From positions 162,292 through 226,291 of the forward strand of contig NZ_JAMXLA010000001.1 of assembly GCF_024054175.1 (NCBI RefSeq): a stretch of DNA of 64,000 nt, in the 5' to 3' direction. Numbering within the stretch: position 1 is the stretch's first letter; every line of letters begins with the position of its first letter. Below are positions 10,505 through 19,439 of the stretch, piece after piece. Source of the stretch: Flavobacterium sp. NRK1 (lineage in GTDB: Bacteria > Bacteroidota > Bacteroidia > Flavobacteriales > Flavobacteriaceae). Below the pieces are notes generated by a model. It did not search any database. It worked only from the letters and a program-made list of their open reading frames with translations, and was not told the origin of the DNA. The position numbers were made by a program, and so were the translations under genes.

Positions 10505-10552
10505 TTACTTCACATAAACTTCTGCTGACATACTGTTGTCATTATGCGCTTA

Positions 10553-10560
10553 TATTTTTG
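10553..10560 (+). promoter_or_regulatory. -7 element of the VOC gene
   Basis: TATTTTTG, an exact match, 27 bp upstream of the ATG at 10588. Confidence 0.5.
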
Positions 10561-10587
10561 CAGTATTAATTATTAAAAAGCAACTAT

Positions 10588-10983
10588 ATGAACTTACAAT
10601 CATTGCGAATTATAACCGCCGACATTAAACGATTGGCAGATTTTTACGAAAAAATTACAGGAGCAACAGTAAAGTGGTATACTGAAGACTTCGCTGAAAT
10701 CAGAATAGGATTAGCTACAATTGCCATAGGCACCACAAAAACATTAGCCTTTTTTGGAGAGGCTATTGCCCAACCGGAAAGCAATAAAACCGTGATCATA
10801 GAATTTCGTGTTGAAAATGTAGATGAGAATTTCAACACCGTTAAAAATATCACTAAAGATATAGTGCAGCAACCTACAACAATGCCGTGGGGTAATCGCT
10901 CTCTAGTATTTCGAGACCCTGATGGCAACCTGATTAACTTCTTTACCCCTGTCACTCCGGAAGCAATAGAAAGACTAAGCTAA
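10588..10983 (+). CDS. VOC family (glyoxalase/bleomycin resistance fold) protein
   Basis: 131-residue single VOC domain: 'LRIITADIKRLADFYEKITG' at the N-terminus, and the C-terminal signature 'WGNRSLVFRDPDGNLINFF' with the usual metal-side acidic residues. VOC proteins use a metal site for isomerisation, ring cleavage or drug binding, and the substrate cannot be told from the sequence. It is a single gene with its own promoter and a terminator at 11007. Confidence 0.9.
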   Translation: MNLQSLRIITADIKRLADFYEKITGATVKWYTEDFAEIRIGLATIAIGTTKTLAFFGEAIAQPESNKTVIIEFRVENVDENFNTVKNITKDIVQQPTTMPWGNRSLVFRDPDGNLINFFTPVTPEAIERLS

Positions 10984-11006
10984 ACCGCAACCATAACAAC
11001 ACGAAT

Positions 11007-11037
11007 AAAGGCACAGTAATCACTGCTGCCTTTTTTT
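11007..11037 (+). terminator. Terminator of the VOC gene
   Basis: Stem of aaaggca and cagt pairs with a one-base bulge (11007-11017 with 11022-11033), then seven T. Confidence 0.75.
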
Positions 11038-11087
11038 CATTTATGATATGGTTTCTTTTTTTACCTTTATGGGATAATTATTTCACA

Positions 11088-11762
11088 ATGAAAAAATACA
11101 TACTGCTATTTGCATTGCTATTTTCTATAACAGCATTTTCACAAACAGAAGATTTTTCTAAACCTGATTACAGACAGATAGAAAAAAATGTAGCCAATAA
11201 AAAATCACCTTATTATTTTGAATCTCTTTTTGATCGCTATAACCGTGCGGACAGCACCATGACAATAGAAGAAAAAAGACATTTATATTACGGATACTCT
11301 TTTCAGCCTTCTTATTCTCCATACAGCATATCCGATTCCCAGGATGAACTTTATGAAATATTGCGAAGTGAAAAAACAGATACCAAAACGATGGAAAAAC
11401 TTATAAAAGTATCTGAAAAGGTTTTAAAAGATTTTCCCTTTAACATACGTATAAAAGAGTATCGTATGTATGCTTTTAAACAGCTTGAAAAGTTTAAAGA
11501 AGCCAAGGTGGAAGAAACCCAGGCAGGTATAATTATAGATGCAATACTTAGTACAGGAGATGGCATTACTAAAGAAAATAGTTTTTATGTAATAAGTACC
11601 GGAAATGAATATGAAATACTGGATATTCTCGGTTTTCGTTTTGGTGGCGAGCAACAGCTTATAGAACAAAAATATGATTACCTTACCCTAGCCGAAAACT
11701 CTTATAATATTAATGGGTTTTATTTTGACGTTACCCGCCTTTTTGAAAGTTTTAAACCCTGA
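11088..11762 (+). CDS. DUF4919 secreted protein
   Basis: Start moved to 11088, where a signal peptide begins ('MKKYILLFALLFSITAFSQ'). The upstream ATG at 11043 lies before a near-consensus -7 element (TACCTTTA). The 224-residue product matches DUF4919, a Bacteroidota family of exported proteins of unknown function. Its middle is helical and charged ('EKLIKVSEKVLKDFPFN'), which may be TPR-like, and the C-terminal half includes a conserved 'NGFYFDVTRLF'. It is followed 44 bp later by the DHH phosphoesterase gene. Confidence 0.8.
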   Translation: MKKYILLFALLFSITAFSQTEDFSKPDYRQIEKNVANKKSPYYFESLFDRYNRADSTMTIEEKRHLYYGYSFQPSYSPYSISDSQDELYEILRSEKTDTKTMEKLIKVSEKVLKDFPFNIRIKEYRMYAFKQLEKFKEAKVEETQAGIIIDAILSTGDGITKENSFYVISTGNEYEILDILGFRFGGEQQLIEQKYDYLTLAENSYNINGFYFDVTRLFESFKP

Positions 11763-11806
11763 AAACTAAACATTGGCAATAAGGGAAAAAAATGTAAATT
11801 CGCAAA

Positions 11807-12820
11807 ATGATGAATCCGGACGATATTAGTGGTGTTAGGCAGTTACTTGCCTTAACTAAAAAAATTGTAATTATACCCCACCGTAACCCTGATGGCGATG
11901 CTATGGGCTCTACACTGGGGCTATATCACTTCTTAAAATATAAAGGCCATGAGCCTGTAGTAATAACCCCAAACGAATTTCCTGATTTTTTAGCATGGCT
12001 TCCATCATCAGAAAAAGTAAGGGTATTTGAAAAAGAAACCGAAGCAGTTACAAAAATACTTAAAGAGGCTGATCTTATATTTACTCTCGATTTTAATGTA
12101 CTCAGCCGTACAGGCGACCAAATGGAAGCTGTGCTTAAAGAATTAAAGTCGCCATTTATAATGATAGACCACCATCAGAAACCCGGTAATTATGCCGCTT
12201 ATACATTTTCTGATACTTCATATGGTTCAACCTGCGAAATGGTTTATCATTTTATAAACGCTTTAGGTGAAGACAGCCTTATAGATAAAACTATTGCTAC
12301 CTGCCTTTATACAGGTATAGTTACCGATTCAGGTTCTTTCCGATACCCTTCTACAACCGGCACTACACATAGGGTGGTTGCTGAATTTATAGATAAAGGA
12401 ATTGACAACACTGCCATACACAGTTTATTGTTTGACAATCATTCGCACAACAGAATTTTAATTTTGGCAAGGGCTTTGCAGAACATGAAAGTGTTACCGG
12501 CCTATAAAACATCTTATACGTCACTTAGCCAGGAAGAGCTTAACAGCTTTGGCCACGCTAAAGGTGATACCGAAGGCATTGTAAATTATGGCCTGGGTAT
12601 GAAAGACATTATGTTTACGGCATTTTTTACCGAAAACAAAGACGAAGGTATAATAAAAATATCATTCCGCTCTAAAGGTGATTTTGATGTTAACCAGTAT
12701 GCCCGCGAGCATTTTAGCGGTGGTGGCCACATAAATGCGGCAGGTGGAAAATCTACCGAAAGTTTAGAGGCTACCATACAGAAATTTATTGCTACTTTAG
12801 CACACACAAAAATTGACTGA
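11807..12820 (+). CDS. DHH/DHHA1 phosphoesterase (NrnA-like, oligoribonuclease/pAp phosphatase)
   Basis: 337 residues with the DHH-family motifs in order: 'IIPHRNPDGDAMGS' (metal ligands H, D, D), 'FTLDFNVLSRTGD', the 'IDHHQKP' signature, and the C-terminal DHHA1 motif 'GGGHINAAGG'. NrnA enzymes degrade nanoRNAs of 2-5 nt and dephosphorylate pAp in the cytoplasm. It is the first gene of an operon with gldI (4 bp gap) and the PPIase gene (10 bp gap). The 5' end lies 4 bp after a near-consensus -7 element (TAAATTCG, 11795-11802), so the transcript may be leaderless. Confidence 0.93.
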   Translation: MMNPDDISGVRQLLALTKKIVIIPHRNPDGDAMGSTLGLYHFLKYKGHEPVVITPNEFPDFLAWLPSSEKVRVFEKETEAVTKILKEADLIFTLDFNVLSRTGDQMEAVLKELKSPFIMIDHHQKPGNYAAYTFSDTSYGSTCEMVYHFINALGEDSLIDKTIATCLYTGIVTDSGSFRYPSTTGTTHRVVAEFIDKGIDNTAIHSLLFDNHSHNRILILARALQNMKVLPAYKTSYTSLSQEELNSFGHAKGDTEGIVNYGLGMKDIMFTAFFTENKDEGIIKISFRSKGDFDVNQYAREHFSGGGHINAAGGKSTESLEATIQKFIATLAHTKID

Positions 12821-12824
12821 TACA

Positions 12825-13385
12825 ATGAAGAAGGTATTTTTATTGCCGTTGTTTCTTTTGGGAATCATGGTTACTTCCTGTTCACAACAACAGGCAAGAA
12901 GACCCATTTCCCATTCATCGGGTACTTTTATGAAAGAATCCATAGAAAGAAATATAAAACTGGTAGCCAGCGAAGAATCGCAAATAGACTCTATAATAAA
13001 GAGTAATCCGCATATAAAGTATATTGCTTCAGATAAAGGCTATTGGTACCATTATGAAATAGAGAATACACAGGACACTATAAAGCCAAAACGTGGTGAT
13101 GTAGCGTTTTTTAACTATGAAATTAAAGATATAAAAGGAAACCTTATATACAGCGAGGTTGAGTTGCGCCCCCAGGTTTATTATGTAGATAAGCAAAATA
13201 TAATGATGGGACTGCGCGACGGCATTAAGCTAATGAATGAAGGTGAGAAAATAACATTCCTGTTTCCTTCACATATGGGCTACGGCTATCATGGAGACAA
13301 TAACAGGATAGGCACCAATCAGCCGCTTATATGTACCGTAACCCTGACCGATATTAAACCGGAAAATGAGGTAAAAGAGAATTAA
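12825..13385 (+). CDS. gldI: Gliding motility-associated FKBP-type PPIase lipoprotein GldI
   Basis: 186 residues from the ATG at 12825. The lipobox 'MVTSC' places lipid attachment at C19. The C-terminal FKBP-type domain includes 'KPKRGDVAFFNYEIKDIKGN' and 'FPSHMGYGYHGDNNRIG'. GldI is known in Flavobacterium johnsoniae as a lipoprotein required for gliding, related to FKBP peptidyl-prolyl isomerases and probably folding envelope proteins of the gliding/T9SS apparatus. It sits directly before a second PPIase gene, so the operon is a small periplasmic folding unit. Confidence 0.92.
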   Translation: MKKVFLLPLFLLGIMVTSCSQQQARRPISHSSGTFMKESIERNIKLVASEESQIDSIIKSNPHIKYIASDKGYWYHYEIENTQDTIKPKRGDVAFFNYEIKDIKGNLIYSEVELRPQVYYVDKQNIMMGLRDGIKLMNEGEKITFLFPSHMGYGYHGDNNRIGTNQPLICTVTLTDIKPENEVKEN

Positions 13386-13395
13386 TCTAATATAA

Positions 13396-14511
13396 ATGAA
13401 ACCAATGACAAGTTTTTTTCTAAGCCTTGTGGCTTTGTTTTCTTCATGTAACACTACTCCATCTGCATCGCCTGTAAAATTAGGGGATGGCCTTTATGCA
13501 GAAATTGAAACTAATAAAGGTAAAATCGTGCTGCAACTGGAGTATCAAAAAACTCCGCTAACGGTAGCTAACTTTGTGTCGCTTGCCGAAGGCAAAAACG
13601 AAATGGTAAATGCTGAATATAAAGGCAAGCCTTTTTATGACGGGCTTAAATGGCACCGTGTTATTAAAGACTTCATGATTCAGGGCGGAGACCCTAAAGG
13701 TGATGGTTCCGGCGGGCCCGGTTATAAATTCCCTGACGAATTTGATCCTGAACTTAAGCATGACAAACCCGGAATACTTTCTATGGCAAACGCAGGGAAG
13801 GGCACTAACGGGAGTCAGTTTTTTATAACCCACGTTCCTACCCCACACCTTGACGGAATGCATACCGTATTTGGCCATGTTATAGAAGGACAGGATGTTG
13901 TTAACGCGATAGAGCAAAACGACGAAATAAAAACAATAAAAATTATTCGCGTAGGTAAAGACGCTAAAAAGTTTGATGCTCCTAAAGTATTTAAAGAGTT
14001 TTATGAAAAGGCAGCCGCCGAACAGAAAAAACAAGCCGAGGCAATAGCCAAAACAAAAGCCGATAAAGCTGCTTATTTTGAAGACATTAAAAAAAGTGCA
14101 ACTAAAACTGCTTCAGGTCTTCAATACATGATCGTTGAAAAAGGTACAGGTAAAAAACCTGCTGACGGAACTAAGGTATATGTATCCTATTCAGGATTTT
14201 TAGATAACGGAACAGGAATTCTGTTTGATTCTTCTAATGCAGATGTTGCTAAAGCTTGTGGCAATTATATTCCGCAAAAAGATGCTGCCCATGCTTATGT
14301 GCCGTTTCCTTTTACAATTGGTACAAAAACAGGACTTATACCGGGCTTTATTGAAAGTTTAGAATTGCTTTCGCTTGGCGACAAGGCTGTTGTATTTATT
14401 CCTGCTCACCTTGCTTATGGTGAAAGAGGTATGCCACGTGGCGGAATTGGGCCTAATGCAAACCTTATTTTTGAATTACAGATAACAGAAACACCTCCTG
14501 CAACAAATTAA
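13396..14511 (+). CDS. Dual-family peptidyl-prolyl isomerase: cyclophilin plus FKBP
   Basis: 371-residue lipoprotein (lipobox 'VALFSSC', lipid Cys at 18) that joins two unrelated PPIase folds. Residues of about 30-195 are a cyclophilin ('[21 protein letters not shown]', 'TNGSQFFIT', '[11 protein letters not shown]'). After a Lys/Ala-rich helical linker, residues of about 230-371 are an FKBP ('[12 protein letters not shown]', '[17 protein letters not shown]', '[11 protein letters not shown]') with an insertion of about 20 residues after 'FDSS'. Both active-site cores look intact. It follows gldI in the same operon. Confidence 0.93.
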   Translation: MKPMTSFFLSLVALFSSCNTTPSASPVKLGDGLYAEIETNKGKIVLQLEYQKTPLTVANFVSLAEGKNEMVNAEYKGKPFYDGLKWHRVIKDFMIQGGDPKGDGSGGPGYKFPDEFDPELKHDKPGILSMANAGKGTNGSQFFITHVPTPHLDGMHTVFGHVIEGQDVVNAIEQNDEIKTIKIIRVGKDAKKFDAPKVFKEFYEKAAAEQKKQAEAIAKTKADKAAYFEDIKKSATKTASGLQYMIVEKGTGKKPADGTKVYVSYSGFLDNGTGILFDSSNADVAKACGNYIPQKDAAHAYVPFPFTIGTKTGLIPGFIESLELLSLGDKAVVFIPAHLAYGERGMPRGGIGPNANLIFELQITETPPATN

Positions 14512-14534
14512 TCTGTTTAAAACACTAAAAAACT

Positions 14535-14562
14535 AAAAGGGATTCCGTCGGAATCCCTTTTT
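14535..14562. terminator. Bidirectional terminator between convergent genes
   Basis: Twelve-base-pair stem (14535-14546 with 14550-14561), GTC loop, with T-run on the plus side and A-run on the other. Confidence 0.85.
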
Positions 14563-14579
14563 CTTTATAATTGATAAAC

Positions 14580-15017
14580 TTATGGTTTAAACTTCCAGTC
14601 AAACTCATCGTCTCTGTTTATAATAGCCCCTAACTCTATCTTAATTACTTCATCATACTCGACATTGAATATAATCCAATTATCTTCATTAAAGTAATTA
14701 TCCACAGTATCAAATGATTCTTTTTCAAAATCTTTTATACCATTCTGATTACATAGATCTTCTATTTTCTCCCAGGCCTCACCAATTATTTTTGAACCAA
14801 ATAGTTCAGATGAAGGGTTGGAAATAATAATATATCCTAATCTGAAATCTTCATCCTGATAAAAAGTAAGCCTTAGCTTTTTGTCGTTATATAAATAGAT
14901 AATATTCTTATCATCATCTTTAAATTGCCTGTCTGGTTCACCATAAACAGCCTTTACATCTTTCTCTTTCATTCCAAAAAGCAATTCTCCTGCACCCGAT
15001 TTTAAGTTTATTTTCAT
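14580..15017 (-). CDS. Hypothetical cytoplasmic protein with BamE/SmpA-like N-terminal motif
   Basis: 145 residues with no signal peptide or membrane segment. The N-terminal 'AGELLFGMKEKDVKAVYGEPDRQF' resembles the 'G-M-x-x-x-x-V-x-x-x-x-G-x-P' motif of the SmpA/OmlA fold, which also occurs in cytoplasmic immunity-like proteins. The rest is acidic and aromatic-rich. It stands alone between two plus-strand genes, with no toxin gene beside it. Function unknown. Confidence 0.7.
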   Translation of the reverse strand: MKINLKSGAGELLFGMKEKDVKAVYGEPDRQFKDDDKNIIYLYNDKKLRLTFYQDEDFRLGYIIISNPSSELFGSKIIGEAWEKIEDLCNQNGIKDFEKESFDTVDNYFNEDNWIIFNVEYDEVIKIELGAIINRDDEFDWKFKP

Positions 15018-15195
15018 ATAAATAATTATAAAGTTTTGTTAACGTAAAGATATTCTTTTTTACGCTATCCTAAACATAGCAACACTTCGCATAAATTTTA
15101 CAGTTTCATTAAGTTTTATTTAACCTTTATATTAAAAACCTTTAAGACAATATCGTCGTAGCTTAGATATGTACAATTAACACTAATTATATACT

Positions 15196-17865
15196 ATGAA
15201 AAAAACAATTACTTATTTAAAAATGGTTACAGGATTGTGTTTGTTTTTTGCTTTATCGGCAAATGCACAATCAATTACTGTAACAAATGCTAATGATTCA
15301 GGAGCAGGTTCTTTCAGGCAGGCAGTACTTGATGTAGCTGCTGACGGAACTATTCTTTTTGATACTTCATTAAACGGAACTACAATCACACTTTCAAGCG
15401 AAGTAATGATTGACAAAAACGTTGTTATCAATGGAAACGATGCCGAAAACACTATTATCAGCGGTGGCGGCACAACGCGTATTTTACTTATAACAGGCGG
15501 CAACGTTACAATAAATAACTTAACGCTTACTGATGGCTCTGCAACTGATAATGGCGGGGCCATTTCTGCATCCGGAAGTACCCTTTTAATTAACAACACT
15601 ACAATTTCTGACAATACTGCAAATGGTGCTGCCGCTACAAATGGCGGTGGTGGTATTTATGTAGCCGACGGAAGCGTTACTCTTAATGCCTCTTTAGTTA
15701 CCAACAATACTGCATCAGGAGCGTCCGGAAGCGGTGGTGGTATATTTGTAGGTACCGATGGTATGCTTACAGTAAATGGCAGTACAATATCTAACAACAT
15801 GGCCAACAGAGCCGGTGGTGGTATAGAAGTTAATGCTGCTACTGCAATAACAATCATGCTTAATGATGCAACTCTTGATGGAAACACTACAGGTTCTGCA
15901 CCGGGTAACGGTGGAGGACTGCATATTACAGGAAGCAGCAATGCGACTATCAGTGGTGGTACAGTAAGCAACAATGAAGCAATGTCTGAAGGCGGTGGTT
16001 TATGGAATGGCTCTGGTACAATGACAATTACAGGAACGCTAATTACTGAAAATACCGCAAGTGGTGATGCTGCAGACCAAGGTGGCGGAGGTATTTATAA
16101 CCTTAGCGGAAACCTTATGATAAATGCTGAAACCGTAATAAGCAATAATACTGCTGACGGTGCTTCCGGTAGTGGTGGTGGTATCCTTAACGATGTAAAT
16201 GGTACGGTAACTATAACAGAAGCAGAAATCAGCGGAAACATATCTAACCGTGCAGGCGGTGGTATTGAAGATAACTCAGGTACTGTAGGTTTTGTATCAT
16301 TGACAGATGTAATGTTAAATGGAAATACAACAAATAACTCTCCTGGTAATGGTGGCGGATTGCACGTAACAGGAGCTGGTAATATAACTATATCAGGTGG
16401 TACAGTTAGCGACAATGAAGCAGGTTCTGAAGGTGGTGGATTATGGAACGGATCGGGATCTATGACGATTACCGGAACTGTAATTGCTAACAACACTGCA
16501 AGCGGAGCAGGCTCTGACCAAGGTGGTGGTGGTATTTATAATCTTAGCGGAATGCTGGATATTAATGCAGATACTGTTATATCAGGCAATACTGCCGATG
16601 GTGCTGCCGGTAGCGGTGGTGGTATATTAAATGATGTTGGAGGTACTGTAACTATAGATGATGCCGAAATTACTCTTAATACATCAACACGTGCAGGTGG
16701 AGGAATTGAAGACAACGGAGGTGCCGATGGCTCTGTAATCCTTACAAACGTAATGCTTACTCTTAATAATGCAGGTAATTCACCTGGTAATGGAGGTGGT
16801 ATACACATGACAGGTATGGGTAATGTAACTGTTACAGGAGGTGTAATAGGCGAAAATATTGCTGTACAAGGTGGTGGTTTATGGAACGGATCGGGTACAA
16901 TGACGGTATCACATGCACATATTACAGGTAATATCGCAGCGGGATTAAGTGATAATGATGGTGGCGCTGGTATTTATAATAATGGAGGTACGCTTAATTT
17001 AAGCAACTCTACGGTATCACTAAATGCTGCCACAGGACTTTTAGCACATGGCGGAGGACTTTATCTTAAAGGTGGTTCTGCTACAATTATGGTAAGTACA
17101 CTTTCAGGCAATACATCATTAACAAATGGTGGCGGAATTTACAACACAGGAGCATTAACCCTTAATGCAAATACTATAACATTAAATACTGCTACTATAA
17201 GCGGAGGTGGTATTTCTACCGAAGGAATGAACGCTGTAAGTTTAAAAAACAGCATCGTAGCAGGAAATACAGCAGTATTATCAGGTGCCGACCTGTTTGG
17301 TGAAGGAGAAAGTACTATAACATCTAACGGATTTAATCTTGTTGGAATTGTAGACGGATCTGTTTTTGCAGGTATAGATAGTGATATAATGGGAAGTATT
17401 ACATTACCTCTTGAAATTGGACTTTCTGCACTTACTGAAACTGAAGGCGGAACTCCGGTACATACTTTAAGCTGCCCTAGCCCTGCGGCTGATATGGGTG
17501 ATCCTGAAGATGACAGTGCTGACCAAAACGGAATGGCAGTATTTAACGGAAGACGCGATATTGGTGCTTATGAAGCTCAGGAAAATTGTACTACAGCAGG
17601 AACAGATGATTTTGTTACTGCAAACAAAAGTATGGTATATCCTAACCCTTCAAATGGAATTTTCACCATAGATCTGGCTTCTAACTATAATTCATCTGCC
17701 AATATTTCTATTTATGAAATAGCAACAGGTAAACTGGTTAAAGAAATAAAAGCAGACAATATGAATGTTGAAATAGACATGAATGGTGTTGCTTCAGGAA
17801 CATATGTTATGCAGATTGTTTCAGACAATACTACAGAAACACACAAACTTGTTGTGAACAAGTAG
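15196..17865 (+). CDS. T9SS-secreted right-handed beta-helix surface protein with three tandem modules
   Basis: 889 residues. Signal peptide (1-25, 'ALSANAQ'); parallel beta-helix rich in Gly/Asn/Thr rungs; T9SS type A sorting domain from about residue 815 ('YPNPSNGIFTIDL' to 'HKLVVNK'). The helix contains three modules of 146-147 residues starting near residues 120, 266 and 413, plus a partial fourth near 559, each beginning with a GG(G)(L/A) turn followed by 'GSG.MTITG'. After the repeats comes a choice-of-anchor-like segment ('PAADMGDPEDD', 'GRRDIGAYEAQ'). It is probably exported and attached to the cell surface as an adhesin-like protein or polysaccharide-binding helix. No catalytic residues were identified. 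Confidence 0.9.
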   Translation: MKKTITYLKMVTGLCLFFALSANAQSITVTNANDSGAGSFRQAVLDVAADGTILFDTSLNGTTITLSSEVMIDKNVVINGNDAENTIISGGGTTRILLITGGNVTINNLTLTDGSATDNGGAISASGSTLLINNTTISDNTANGAAATNGGGGIYVADGSVTLNASLVTNNTASGASGSGGGIFVGTDGMLTVNGSTISNNMANRAGGGIEVNAATAITIMLNDATLDGNTTGSAPGNGGGLHITGSSNATISGGTVSNNEAMSEGGGLWNGSGTMTITGTLITENTASGDAADQGGGGIYNLSGNLMINAETVISNNTADGASGSGGGILNDVNGTVTITEAEISGNISNRAGGGIEDNSGTVGFVSLTDVMLNGNTTNNSPGNGGGLHVTGAGNITISGGTVSDNEAGSEGGGLWNGSGSMTITGTVIANNTASGAGSDQGGGGIYNLSGMLDINADTVISGNTADGAAGSGGGILNDVGGTVTIDDAEITLNTSTRAGGGIEDNGGADGSVILTNVMLTLNNAGNSPGNGGGIHMTGMGNVTVTGGVIGENIAVQGGGLWNGSGTMTVSHAHITGNIAAGLSDNDGGAGIYNNGGTLNLSNSTVSLNAATGLLAHGGGLYLKGGSATIMVSTLSGNTSLTNGGGIYNTGALTLNANTITLNTATISGGGISTEGMNAVSLKNSIVAGNTAVLSGADLFGEGESTITSNGFNLVGIVDGSVFAGIDSDIMGSITLPLEIGLSALTETEGGTPVHTLSCPSPAADMGDPEDDSADQNGMAVFNGRRDIGAYEAQENCTTAGTDDFVTANKSMVYPNPSNGIFTIDLASNYNSSANISIYEIATGKLVKEIKADNMNVEIDMNGVASGTYVMQIVSDNTTETHKLVVNK
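15553..17307 (+). repeat. Three in-frame tandem modules of 438-441 bp
   Basis: Module starts at about 15553, 15991, 16432 and 16870. The spacing is 438, 441 and 438 bp, so the reading frame is kept. The second and third modules are the most alike at DNA level. The fourth decays after about 130 bp of homology. Confidence 0.8.
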
Positions 17866-17883
17866 TTTTATTAGTTGATTTGG

Positions 17884-17914
17884 ATAAAGCTCCCACAATG
17901 TGGGAGCTTTTTTT
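17884..17914 (+). terminator. Terminator of the beta-helix gene
   Basis: Eleven-base-pair stem (17886-17896 with 17900-17910) and a long T-run. Confidence 0.85.
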
Positions 17915-18150
17915 ATATAATTATGTGATTAAGTTATCAAAACAAAACAACTATTTCATTTTCAGCAATCAAATCTAAAAATCTAAAATTAAATATTTGG
18001 AATTAAAAGATTCCTCTTATCGTGGGAATGACAAAGCAAACTCAAAAACGTTATGTCAGAGTATGATTTAAACCACCTGACCTTCGACCACCGTCCAAAG
18101 AAAGGGAAGAATCATCGGGTAATACCCTTCATACTCTAAACTTTAAGCTA
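17915..18150. other. Intergenic region with decayed repeat copy A
   Basis: No gene was seen. Segments 18009-18033 (gattcctc..ggaatgac) and 18072-18114 (cttcgaccaccgtccaaag..gggaagaatcat) look like eroded copies of short intergenic repeats common in flavobacterial genomes. The second aligns with 19674-19714 in the next spacer. Confidence 0.5.
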
Positions 18151-18156
18151 TAAAAA

Positions 18157-18175
18157 AATCCGCCATAGGCGGATT
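18157..18175 (-). terminator. Terminator of purM
   Basis: Eight-base-pair GC-rich stem (18157-18164 with 18168-18175) with an A-run at 18152-18158, which gives a U-run on the minus strand. Confidence 0.8.
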
Positions 18176-18196
18176 CATATTTTATACAACAAAAAA

Positions 18197-19375
18197 TTAG
18201 TAGTTAAAAGTACCGTATTCGCTGGTAATGGTAAGCTCTTTTTTATCAGATGCTTCTACCCTTCCTACTATCTGTGCATCAACATTAAATGATTTAGAGA
18301 TAGCTATGATATCCTGCGCAATGCTTTCAGGAACATAAAGTTCCATACGGTGGCCACAGTTAAACACCTGGTACATTTCTTTCCAATCTGTACCTGAGTT
18401 TTCCTGGATTAGCTTAAACAACGGTGGCACAGGGAAAAGATTATCTTTAATTACATGAACGTTATCTACAAAGTGAAGCACCTTAGTCTGTGCGCCACCA
18501 CTGCAATGAACCATTCCGTGTATATCTTTAGGAGTATATTTCTCCAGTATTTTTTTTATGATAGGTGCATATGTACGCGTTGGCGAAAGTACCAGTTTAC
18601 CGGCATCAATCGGGCTGCCTTCAACGGCATCTGTAAGTTTGGTTTTACCGGAATACACAAGATCGGCAGGAACCGAAGCATCAAAGCTTTCTGGGTACGC
18701 ATTAGCCAAATAGTTATCAAACACATCGTGACGTGCAGATGTAAGTCCGTTACTGCCCATACCCCCATTGTAACCCTTTTCGTAAGACGCCTCGCCAAAA
18801 GAAGCAAGGCCTACAATTACGTCGCCCGGCTGAATGTTAGCATTGTCTATCACATCACTGCGTTTCATACGTGCTGTTACGGTAGAATCAACAATAATAG
18901 TACGTACAAGATCACCTACATCGGCAGTTTCCCCACCTGTTGAGTGAATAGTAACATCAAACGATTTCAGTTCTTCAATAAGTTCTTCGGTACCATTAAT
19001 GATTGCCGAAATAACCTCGCCCGGAACCAGGTTCTTATTACGCCCAATAGTTGACGATAACATAATATTATCAGCAGCACCAACACAAAGCAGGTCGTCA
19101 ATATTCATGATAAGTGCATCCTGAGCAATACCTTTCCATACCGATATATCACCTGTTTCTTTCCAGTACATATAGGCAAGCGACGATTTCGTGCCTGCAC
19201 CATCGGCATGCATTATAAGGCAATAGTCGTTATCACCTGTAAGGTAATCAGGCACAATTTTACAAAATGCCTTAGGAAATAAGCCTTTATCTATGTTTTT
19301 TATGGCATTGTGTACGTCTTCCTTAGAGGCAGAAACACCTCTTTGGCTGTAACGTTTGCTGGTATCAGAACTCAT
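18197..19375 (-). CDS. purM: Phosphoribosylformylglycinamidine cyclo-ligase (AIR synthase)
   Basis: Start set at 19375 ('MSSDTSKRYSQRGVSASKEDV'). The longer frame to 19438 would include the promoter. The 392 residues belong to the PurM/AIRS ATP-dependent ligase fold: 'MHADGAGTKSSLAYMYWKE' with the ATP-side motif, 'LIMNIDDLLCVGA', 'TGGETADVGDLVRT', and the C-terminal 'VGRVEASDKKEL'. PurM closes the imidazole ring of AIR in de novo purine synthesis. This longer divergent form is the normal one in Flavobacteriia. It is monocistronic, with its own promoter and terminator. Confidence 0.92.
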   Translation of the reverse strand: MSSDTSKRYSQRGVSASKEDVHNAIKNIDKGLFPKAFCKIVPDYLTGDNDYCLIMHADGAGTKSSLAYMYWKETGDISVWKGIAQDALIMNIDDLLCVGAADNIMLSSTIGRNKNLVPGEVISAIINGTEELIEELKSFDVTIHSTGGETADVGDLVRTIIVDSTVTARMKRSDVIDNANIQPGDVIVGLASFGEASYEKGYNGGMGSNGLTSARHDVFDNYLANAYPESFDASVPADLVYSGKTKLTDAVEGSPIDAGKLVLSPTRTYAPIIKKILEKYTPKDIHGMVHCSGGAQTKVLHFVDNVHVIKDNLFPVPPLFKLIQENSGTDWKEMYQVFNCGHRMELYVPESIAQDIIAISKSFNVDAQIVGRVEASDKKELTITSEYGTFNY

Positions 19376-19399
19376 GGATATGGGTTTGTAATTGAACCG

Positions 19400-19430
19400 C
19401 AAAGATAGGTTTAATGGAGCAATTATACAA
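19400..19430 (-). promoter_or_regulatory. Promoter of purM
   Basis: TATCTTTG on the minus strand (19400-19407) with TTG at 19428-19430 and a 20 bp spacer. The TTG lies within a copy of the ATTGTTAC-type motif (19428-19439). Confidence 0.6.
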
Positions 19431-19439
19431 TGTAACAAT

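Noticed and set aside
10588..10983. Bleomycin resistance function for the VOC protein
   Set aside because: The fold alone does not show it, and the metal site and substrate residues are not diagnostic.
15213..16808. Minus-strand frames rich in Pro and Val inside the beta-helix gene
   Set aside because: They mirror the repetitive Gly/Asn/Thr codons of the real gene and have no plausible start or domain.
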